The notes under the pieces: generated by a model
What the model saw: only the letters and a program-made list of their open reading frames with translations
What the model was told of the DNA's origin: nothing
The model's database searches: none
Shown here: positions 1 to 4,666 of the stretch, piece by piece
Numbering within the stretch: the first letter of the stretch is position 1
How the letters are laid out: each line of letters opens with the position of its first letter
Made by a program: the position numbers and the translations under genes
Source: a bacterium
GTDB lineage: Bacteria; SZUA-79; Acidulodesulfobacterales; Acidulodesulfobacteraceae
Length of the DNA stretch: 5,549 bases
Assembly (NCBI GenBank): GCA_021781285.1
Contig: JAJXXD010000105.1
Span: forward strand, 1 to 5,549
Direction: 5' to 3'

Positions 1-34
1 ATATTTATTTAAAACAATTTGGGATATAAAACCT

Positions 35-676
35 ATGGCAAACGTTATTATAATTTTTTTTAAGGACATATTTCTCGCTTTAATTCCGCTGTTTGTCGCT
101 ATAGATATATTCGGCGTGCTCCCTATATATTTAGACTTCGTAAAAGATACCACACTCAAAGACGAAAAACAGATAAGAAAAAACTCTTTAATTACCGCTT
201 TTAGCGTCGGCGTCGGCTTTCTTCTGCTTGGCAAATCCCTTTTTGACGTTATGGGTATTTCGATATATGATTTTGAAATGGCGGGCGGCATACTTTTACT
301 TATAATATCTATAAATAATCTGCTTTCCGAAAAACCCAAACTTTACGCATCCGCAGATAAAGCGGATTTAGGAGTAGTACCTATAGGCGTACCGTTGATA
401 GTCGGTCCGGGAGTTTTAACTACGCTTTTAATAATTACCGGCATATACGGATATTTAGTCGTCACGATTGCATTCATTATTAATCTTTTGATAGTCTATA
501 TTGTTTTAAAAAATACAAGGCTTATTTTAAAATATCTCGGGAAAACAGGTTCCAACGCCGCAGGCAAACTTGCGGCGCTTTTGCTTGCCGCATACGCGGT
601 AATGATGATGAGGGTGGGAATTATAAATACGATATCTGTTTATATAAAAAGCATTATAGCCCATACTGCCCATTAA
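35..676 (+). CDS. MarC-family integral membrane protein
   Basis: 213-residue hydrophobic protein of the MarC/YchE (UPF0056) family, inner-membrane proteins of uncertain function. The original link of marC to multiple antibiotic resistance is not considered valid, so no transport role is assigned. Family motifs visible in order: VAIDIFGVLPIYL (residues 21-33), AGGILLLIISI (83-93), VVPIGVPLIVGPGVLTT (114-130), and a C-terminal GKLAALLLAAYAVMMMRVGI stretch (177-196). By eye there are about six membrane segments, near 10-32, 52-70, 76-96, 114-134, 139-160 and 177-200, with a charged loop at 37-50. Length is normal for the family. The ATG at 35 has only a weak purine stretch (GGGA, 21-24) upstream. 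Its promoter is probably outside the window or within the first 34 bases. It converges on ychF and overlaps it by 4 bp, so it is not part of the minus-strand operon. Family assignment is confident; function is unknown. Confidence 0.93.
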   Translation: MANVIIIFFKDIFLALIPLFVAIDIFGVLPIYLDFVKDTTLKDEKQIRKNSLITAFSVGVGFLLLGKSLFDVMGISIYDFEMAGGILLLIISINNLLSEKPKLYASADKADLGVVPIGVPLIVGPGVLTTLLIITGIYGYLVVTIAFIINLLIVYIVLKNTRLILKYLGKTGSNAAGKLAALLLAAYAVMMMRVGIINTISVYIKSIIAHTAH

Positions 677-1773
677 ACATTAAATCTGAAATGCATTATA
701 TCGCCGTCTTTGACTATATAGTCTTTTCCCTCGAGCCTTAGAAGCCCCATTTTTGCGGCATTAGCTTCCGAACCGGCTTTAATAAAATCGTCATACGAAA
801 TAACTTCAGCCCTTATAAAACCTTTTTCGAAATCAGTATGAATAGTTCCGGCGGCTTGAGGCGCTTTCCAGCCGTTTTTTATCTCCCATGCCCTGACCTC
901 CTGTTTGCCGGCGGTAAAAAACGAAATTAAACCTAAAAGCCTGAAGCTGACGGATGCGACGAAATCCAACGCGGAAGACTCCAGACCGTAGTCTTTAAGA
1001 AAAACATCCCTGTCTTCCTCTCCTAAAGTGGATAGTTCTTCTTCTAATTTTGCGCACAATCTTATAACCGGTATATTTTTAGGCGCGGCTATACTCATTA
1101 TTTCTTTTATATCTTGATTGGAAAAATTTTCCGGCAGCATATCTTCATCGACGTTAAGAACATATACTACGGGTTTTGCCGATATTATGCCTAAGGATTT
1201 CAACAGGCTTTTTTCAGTTTCGTCGAATTCTTTTCCGGTTATAGACCCGGTTTCGGAGAGCTGAACGTTGATTTTTTTCAAAAAATCGAGGTTGGACGCC
1301 GCCGATTTATCTCCGCTTCTTGCTATTTTTTCAAGCTTCTGGAGATGTTTGGAAAGAATTTCTATATCGCTTAACGCGAGTTCGGTATTAATAATATCAA
1401 GGTCTCTTGCCGGATTTATTCCGCCTTCTACATGCACGACCGAGTTATCTTTAAATATTCTTATAACCTGTATGATTAAATCGACGTTCCTGATGTGGGA
1501 AAGAAATTTGTTGCCAAGACCTTCGCCTGCCGACGCCCCCTTTACTAATCCCGCAATATCGACGAATTCCACATAAGTCGGCGTAAATTTATCAGGACTA
1601 AATATATCGCGCAGTTTTTCCAATCTTTTATCTTTTACCGGTTTTATGCCTATATTCGGTTCTATAGTGCAAAACGGATAATTGCTGGCTTCGGCTCCCC
1701 CCGACGTAATAGCGTTAAATATGGTGGATTTACCCACATTGGGAAGACCTACTATGCCGCATTTAAGTCCCAT
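673..1773 (-). CDS. ychF: Redox/ribosome-associated ATPase YchF (OLA1 family)
   Basis: 366-residue Obg-related P-loop NTPase, full length (E. coli YchF is about 363). Family members bind ribosomes and prefer ATP to GTP. P-loop GLPNVGKS is at residues 9-16, the G3 motif DIAG at 72-75 followed by LVKGASAGEGLGNKF, and the G4 position is NVDE (207-210). This NxxE form in place of NKxD is the feature linked to ATP preference. A helical coiled-coil insertion spans roughly 130-200 and includes the ELALSDIEIL segment. The C-terminal TGS domain (about 281-366) carries FFTAGKQEVRAW and GTIHTDFEKGFIRAEVI. The ATG at 1773-1771 is supported by the conserved N-terminus; an AAGG (1785-1788) lies 11 bases upstream, a weak Shine-Dalgarno. 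It starts 19 bp after the pth stop; the pth-ychF pairing is also known in E. coli. It is the last gene of the minus-strand block, and its stop overlaps that of the convergent marC-like gene. Confidence 0.97.
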   Translation of the reverse strand: MGLKCGIVGLPNVGKSTIFNAITSGGAEASNYPFCTIEPNIGIKPVKDKRLEKLRDIFSPDKFTPTYVEFVDIAGLVKGASAGEGLGNKFLSHIRNVDLIIQVIRIFKDNSVVHVEGGINPARDLDIINTELALSDIEILSKHLQKLEKIARSGDKSAASNLDFLKKINVQLSETGSITGKEFDETEKSLLKSLGIISAKPVVYVLNVDEDMLPENFSNQDIKEIMSIAAPKNIPVIRLCAKLEEELSTLGEEDRDVFLKDYGLESSALDFVASVSFRLLGLISFFTAGKQEVRAWEIKNGWKAPQAAGTIHTDFEKGFIRAEVISYDDFIKAGSEANAAKMGLLRLEGKDYIVKDGDIMHFRFNV

Positions 1774-1792
1774 ATTTGTTTATACCTTATGT

Positions 1793-2404
1793 TTATTCAG
1801 CCGCCCGGCGGATGTTATAATTATTCATGGTTTTCGCAAGACCGTCCGTTATAATCGAGAATAAAATTTCATTTATTATTTTTAATACGCCGGGTAATTT
1901 TTTAATTTCGTCTCTCGAAAAATTGGACAGAACATAGTCCGCGCCGGTATCAAATTTGACTCTTTCCGGGGAATTAATGCCTAATTTTATGCGTATAAAA
2001 TTTTTGCTCTGAAGCGAATTTATAACCGAATTAACGCCGTTATGAGAACCGCCGCTGCCGCCGAACTTAATTTTACAACTTCCAAAAGCAAGGTCGAGGT
2101 CGTCGTGAATTAAAATAATGTTTGAACCGGCTTCGTTTTCCCCGATTTTAAAAACACCGTTTTTGTTTAGGACATCTTTTACGGCTTTCCCGCTCAAATT
2201 CATAAAAGTAAGCGGTTTAATTAAGAATATATTTTTGTCCGATATAATTTTACCGGAAATCAAATAATTTTTTTTATTAATAAACGGCGGAAAATCATTT
2301 TCTTCGAAAAAATAGTCCACCGCCGTAAAACCAAAATTGTGCCTGGAAAACCGGTATTCCTGTCCCGGATTTCCAAGGCCAAAAATAAATATATCCTCTG
2401 GCAT
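1793..2404 (-). CDS. pth: Peptidyl-tRNA hydrolase
   Basis: 203-residue Pth, cytosolic, which cleaves the ester bond of peptidyl-tRNAs that drop off the ribosome and so recycles tRNA. Conserved elements: GLGNPG (residues 9-14, substrate-binding Asn12), RHNFGF (21-26, with catalytic His22), KPLTFMNLSG (63-72, Asn69), IHDDLDLAFG (99-108, with the conserved Asp101 after His100), and GGSGGSHNGVNSVI (115-128, Asn122). By family knowledge these match E. coli Asn10, His20, Asn68, Asp93 and Asn114, so the enzyme should be active. The usual GGHNG is GSHNG here, a mild variation. Length is typical. The ATG at 2404-2402 begins 18 bp after the rplY stop with no recognisable Shine-Dalgarno, so translation may be coupled to rplY. 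Being next to L25 and YchF fits a translation-maintenance operon. Confidence 0.97.
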   Translation of the reverse strand: MPEDIFIFGLGNPGQEYRFSRHNFGFTAVDYFFEENDFPPFINKKNYLISGKIISDKNIFLIKPLTFMNLSGKAVKDVLNKNGVFKIGENEAGSNIILIHDDLDLAFGSCKIKFGGSGGSHNGVNSVINSLQSKNFIRIKLGINSPERVKFDTGADYVLSNFSRDEIKKLPGVLKIINEILFSIITDGLAKTMNNYNIRRAAE

Positions 2405-2422
2405 TTTAATAAAATAGAAGTT

Positions 2423-3070
2423 TTAACCCTTCTGAGAAGGCTGCGTTGACCCGGCGGCAGGCGCTGCGGCGGCAGTTTCGCCTTCGGCGGCAGGCGCTGC
2501 GGCGGAAACTTCCTCAACCGTAGGCTCGGCGACGGTAACTATAGCCGCATCTTCTTCAGCCATTATTTCGATGTTTTCGCCTAAATTCAAATCTCTGACG
2601 TGTATAATGTCTCCGATTTTAAGCGCTGAAACATCGATATTTATAGTATCGATTATATCTTTAGGATAACCCTTTATGGCGATATGCCTCATGAGAGGTT
2701 CAAGAATTCCTCCGAGCTTAACTCCTTCAGGCTTGCCCGTAAAATGGACGGCCGCTTCTATTTCTATTTTCTCGTCCATAGATATTTCGTGCAAATCGAT
2801 ATGAATAATATTATCGGTCACCGGGTCCTTTTGAATTTCTTTTATAACGACGGTTTTGCCGTTTACATCGTCTTCTTTGCTTACTATGTTGATAAATGAG
2901 GATATAGAATGTTTTGCAAAGGTTTTAAGAAATTCTTTGTAGTTTAGCAAAATAATGAGCGAACCCATTTTTTTCCCGTATACTACTCCGGGTATGATAC
3001 CCTGCTTCCTTAAGGTTTTAAGATTGTTTTCCTTCTTTCTTGCCTCAACGTTCAAATTAATTATTTCCAA
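2423..3070 (-). CDS. rplY: 50S ribosomal protein L25, TL5/CTC long form
   Basis: 215-residue L25 of the two-domain TL5/CTC type, which binds 5S rRNA in the large subunit; the CTC form is named from a general stress protein of Bacillus. The N-terminal 5S-binding domain (about 1-95) shows RKKENNLKTLRKQGIIPGVVYG and DPVTDNIIHIDLHEI. The C-terminal beta domain (about 98-182) shows VHFTGKPEGVKLGGILE and GDIIHVRDL. It ends in a low-complexity Ala/Pro/Glu tail (about 183-215) built partly from a duplicated 33-bp DNA segment. The start is TTG (3070-3068). It is chosen because an AAGGAG sits 7 bases upstream, the N-terminus MEIINLNVEARKK fits the family, and the next in-frame Met (residue 35) would remove the conserved RNA-binding part. 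It lies 40 bp after prs and 18 bp before pth. Confidence 0.96.
   Translation of the reverse strand: MEIINLNVEARKKENNLKTLRKQGIIPGVVYGKKMGSLIILLNYKEFLKTFAKHSISSFINIVSKEDDVNGKTVVIKEIQKDPVTDNIIHIDLHEISMDEKIEIEAAVHFTGKPEGVKLGGILEPLMRHIAIKGYPKDIIDTINIDVSALKIGDIIHVRDLNLGENIEIMAEEDAAIVTVAEPTVEEVSAAAPAAEGETAAAAPAAGSTQPSQKG
2452..2505 (-). repeat. Two perfect 21-bp direct repeats in the rplY tail
   Basis: The 21 bases at 2452-2472 recur exactly at 2485-2505, a 33-bp (11-codon) period. They encode two Ala-Ala-Ala-Pro-Ala-Ala type blocks in the acidic C-terminal tail of L25. The segment is much richer in G and C than the surrounding gene. The in-frame period suggests duplication by slippage or unequal recombination under coding constraint. 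It also produces a spurious overlapping open frame, which I do not annotate. Confidence 0.9.
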
Positions 3071-3076
3071 TGAAAA

Positions 3077-3083
3077 TCTCCTT
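3077..3083 (-). promoter_or_regulatory. Ribosome binding site deciding the TTG start of rplY
   Basis: On the minus strand the sequence AAGGAGA occurs 6-7 bases before the TTG at 3070-3068, inside the AT-rich 40-bp gap after prs. This is one of the two strongest Shine-Dalgarno sites in the window (with that of spoVG) and compensates for the weak start codon. Confidence 0.85.
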
Positions 3084-3110
3084 TTATTATTATTTTATTA
3101 TATAAATTAT

Positions 3111-4058
3111 TTAAATAAAAAGCGAACTGACCGAATCCTCGTCATGAATCCTTTTAACCGCTTCTCCTAAAATATTCGCAACGCTTAATATTTTAATCTT
3201 GCTTGACAGCCCCTGCCTGTTTTTCGGGTTTATAGTATCGGTTATTATAAGTTCTTTTATGGGGGAATTATCTATTTTGCCCATTGCTTCCCCTGATAAA
3301 ACTCCGTGCGTCGCCATTGCTATTACTTCGCTCGCGCCGTTGTTGGAAAGCGCTACGGCTCCCTGAGTAATAGTGCCCGCGGTATCTATCATATCGTCTA
3401 ACATAATAGCGATTTTATTTTTAACGTCGCCGATAACGTTCATTATTTCCGCAACATTTGCTTTAATTCTTCTTTTATCGATAATAGCAAGATTTGCTCC
3501 TAAATGTTTCGCGAAAGACCTTGACCTTTCAACCGCACCGGCATCCGGAGAAACCACGACGATATCCGCCGGTTCATAATTCTTTTCTTTTATATATTCA
3601 AGCAGTACCGGCGCCGCATATAAATGGTCAACCGGAATATTAAAAAACCCTTGTATCTGCCCGGCGTGCAAATCCATCGATAACACTCTATCCGCGCCCG
3701 CCGTAGTAATAATATCCGCCACTAATTTTGCGGTTATAGGCACCCTCGATGCCGTTTTCCTGTCCTGTCTGGCATAGCCGTAATAAGGCACGACGGCGGT
3801 TATTCTGTTTGCCGATGCCCTTTTCATCGCATCTATCATTATCAGCAGTTCCATTAGATTTTTATCTACGGGGTTTGACGTGGACTGCATAAGAAAAATA
3901 TCGCAACCCCTGACGTTTTCGTTGATATTGATAAAAGTTTCCCCGTCGCTGAAATTGTAAACCTCGGCGTCTCCCAAAGCTATGCCGAGATAATCGGCCA
4001 TTTTTTCCGCCAGTTCTTTATTGGAATTGCCCGCAAATAATTTTAATTTATTAGTCAT
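3111..4058 (-). CDS. prs: Ribose-phosphate pyrophosphokinase (PRPP synthetase)
   Basis: 315-residue class I PRPP synthetase, cytosolic. It transfers pyrophosphate from ATP to ribose 5-phosphate, giving PRPP for purine, pyrimidine, histidine, tryptophan and NAD synthesis. Visible motifs: FSDGE (36-40), PYYGYARQDRK (91-101), MDLHAGQIQGFF (128-139, with the catalytic His131), VVSPDAGAVERSR (168-180), the flexible-loop DKRR (194-197), and the PRPP-binding signature DDMIDTAGTI (221-230). Length and the ending SVSSLF are typical, so it appears complete and active. The ATG at 4058-4056 gives the standard N-terminus (KLKLFAGNSN), but there is no Shine-Dalgarno before it. The reading frame stays open for 52 codons upstream without a usable start codon. 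It follows tRNA-Gln after a 196-bp leader of unusual structure and precedes rplY by 40 bp. Confidence 0.98.
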   Translation of the reverse strand: MTNKLKLFAGNSNKELAEKMADYLGIALGDAEVYNFSDGETFININENVRGCDIFLMQSTSNPVDKNLMELLIMIDAMKRASANRITAVVPYYGYARQDRKTASRVPITAKLVADIITTAGADRVLSMDLHAGQIQGFFNIPVDHLYAAPVLLEYIKEKNYEPADIVVVSPDAGAVERSRSFAKHLGANLAIIDKRRIKANVAEIMNVIGDVKNKIAIMLDDMIDTAGTITQGAVALSNNGASEVIAMATHGVLSGEAMGKIDNSPIKELIITDTINPKNRQGLSSKIKILSVANILGEAVKRIHDEDSVSSLFI

Positions 4059-4073
4059 ATTTGAAGTATTTTT

Positions 4074-4113
4074 CTGTTTTCGTCTTAAATTTTGCTTGGC
4101 TGGAGCGGGAGGA
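4074..4113 (-). repeat. Decayed copy of the tRNA-Gln 3' end and its flank
   Basis: These 40 bases match 4232-4271 at 37 positions with no gap, offset by 158 bp. In the minus-strand sense the segment corresponds to the 3' half of the T stem, the 3' acceptor strand, discriminator and CCA of tRNA-Gln, followed by about 21 bases of downstream flank. One of the three differences changes the acceptor strand. Beyond 4113 the likeness breaks down to a scattered TTCG/ATCCG similarity, and no complete cloverleaf can be drawn. It is therefore a fragment, not a second tRNA gene. Possible origins are a tandem duplication that decayed, or an att-like scar of integration at the tRNA 3' end. Confidence 0.85.
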
Positions 4114-4170
4114 TGATTCGCTTCGCATCCGCTTCCATCTTTATCGGCATAAAAGCCAAGTCTTTGACTT
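4095..4170 (-). other. Hairpin-rich leader upstream of prs
   Basis: The outer inverted repeat CTTGGC (4095-4100) and GCCAAG (4155-4160) encloses further complementary segments: TGGA/TCCA with GC pairs, and GGATG (4111-4115) with CATCC (4126-4130) around a 10-base loop. An alternative small hairpin, AAGTC-TTT-GACTT on the plus strand (4158-4170), would compete with the outer stem. No run of T follows on the minus strand, so it does not look like an intrinsic terminator. No known riboswitch was recognised. Whether it is a regulatory leader for prs, a processing signal, or folding left from an old tRNA is open. Confidence 0.45.
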
Positions 4171-4231
4171 TTATAAGCCGCCGCTAAAGATATATGATCA
4201 TCTACCGACCAGCATTATTATTTTAACTTTA

Positions 4232-4271
4232 CTGTTTTCGTCCTAAATTCTGCTTGGCTGGGGCGGGAGGA
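4232..4271 (-). repeat. Reference copy of the 40-bp repeat, overlapping tRNA-Gln
   Basis: Partner of the decayed copy at 4074-4113. Positions 4255-4271 are the last 17 bases of the tRNA gene including the encoded CCA. Positions 4232-4254 are the 23 bases downstream of the tRNA. Because the match reaches past the mature tRNA end, it is more than tRNA-to-tRNA similarity and points to duplication of the locus or recombination at it. Confidence 0.85.
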
Positions 4272-4329
4272 TTCGAACCTCCGAATGCAGGAATCAAAAT
4301 CCTGTGACTTGCCGCTTGTCGACGCCCCA
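4255..4329 (-). tRNA. tRNA-Gln (anticodon UUG)
   Basis: A complete 75-nt cloverleaf with encoded CCA. The acceptor stem TGGGGCG pairs with CGCCCCA, giving the U1-A72 first pair typical of bacterial tRNA-Gln; the discriminator is G. The D arm is GAC/GTC around an AAGCGGCAA loop. The anticodon stem CAGGA/TCCTG holds the loop TTTTGAT with anticodon TTG (minus strand, 4297-4295). The T arm is GGAGG/CCTCC with loop TTCGAAT. It closely resembles E. coli tRNA-Gln. It lies 37 bp after spoVG and 196 bp before prs on the same strand, so it is probably excised from a polycistronic transcript by RNase P and 3' processing, although a promoter of its own cannot be excluded. Confidence 0.98.
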
Positions 4330-4366
4330 ATGTATATTTGCAAACTAAAGACAAGAGGTTTTGTTT

Positions 4367-4630
4367 TTATTCCTGGCTATTCAGAGCGGCTTCGTATGCC
4401 GCAAGTACAGCCGATTCTATCATATCTCTGGTTTCGTTATTTAAAGGGTGCGCCGTATCTTTAAACGTGCCGTCCTTCCTTTTTTTACTCGGCATTGCAA
4501 CAAACAACCCGTCTTTTCCGTTAATTATCTTGAGGTCCCTTACTACAAAACAGTTATCGAATGTAATAGTAACATAAGCTTTTAACTTCTCTTCATTTAC
4601 AGGAAAAACGTTAACTTCCGTAACTTGCAT
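4367..4630 (-). CDS. spoVG: SpoVG family nucleic-acid-binding regulator
   Basis: 87-residue protein matching SpoVG along its length (the Bacillus protein is about 97). The best-conserved core is DNCFVVRDLKIINGKDGLFV (25-44) followed by AMPSKKRKDGTFKDTAHPLN (45-64), then an amphipathic helix near 66-82. In Firmicutes and Borrelia, SpoVG proteins bind DNA and RNA and affect septation, sporulation or virulence gene expression. The family also occurs in non-spore-formers, so sporulation should not be inferred. Its targets here are unknown. The ATG at 4630-4628 has a strong GGAGGG 8 bases upstream. It starts 36 bp after ispE and ends 37 bp before tRNA-Gln, so it is likely co-transcribed with both. 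No truncation is seen; the basic, variable C-terminus is short. Confidence 0.95.
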   Translation of the reverse strand: MQVTEVNVFPVNEEKLKAYVTITFDNCFVVRDLKIINGKDGLFVAMPSKKRKDGTFKDTAHPLNNETRDMIESAVLAAYEAALNSQE

Positions 4631-4638
4631 AACAAAAT

Positions 4639-4644
4639 CCCTCC
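4639..4644 (-). promoter_or_regulatory. Ribosome binding site of spoVG
   Basis: GGAGGG on the minus strand, 8 bases before the spoVG ATG, within the 36-bp ispE-spoVG gap. It is strong compared with prs and pth, which have none visible. Confidence 0.8.
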
Positions 4645-4666
4645 AAAAAATAAATTGAGTAATAGT

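Noticed and set aside
556..599. GC-rich inverted repeats (CGCCGCA/TGCGGCG, then GCCGC/GCGG) inside the marC-like gene, terminator- or attenuator-like
   Set aside because: They lie in the coding sequence for an Ala/Gly/Leu-rich helix, and such codons create GCC/GGC complementarity. There is no proper T tract on the minus strand, and on the plus strand the short CTTTT is mid-gene.
1268..1576. Plus-strand 102-residue open frame within ychF
   Set aside because: Antisense shadow of the well-conserved ychF coding sequence, without ribosome binding site or recognisable domain.
2408..2430. Small inverted repeat AGAAG/CTTCT across the rplY stop, possible terminator
   Set aside because: Only 5 bp with an 8-base AT loop and no clean T run. 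The pth start follows at once, so termination here is unlikely.
2260..2517. Minus-strand 85-residue open frame rich in Pro/Arg/Leu repeats
   Set aside because: A frame-shifted shadow of the rplY tail repeat and the start of pth; no independent start signal or family match.
4085..4150. A 21-codon minus-strand open frame (begins MPIKMEADAK) upstream of prs, possible leader peptide
   Set aside because: It has no ribosome binding site, runs across the decayed tRNA-end repeat, and shows no attenuator-like codon run. It is short enough to be chance.
4194..4201. Palindrome ATGATCAT, possible operator
   Set aside because: Eight bases in AT-rich DNA with no flanking symmetry or second copy; expected by chance.
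4061..4246. Plus-strand 61-residue open frame opposite the prs leader
   Set aside because: TTG start without ribosome binding site, antisense to a tRNA-derived repeat. Such frames over tRNA fragments are common artefacts.
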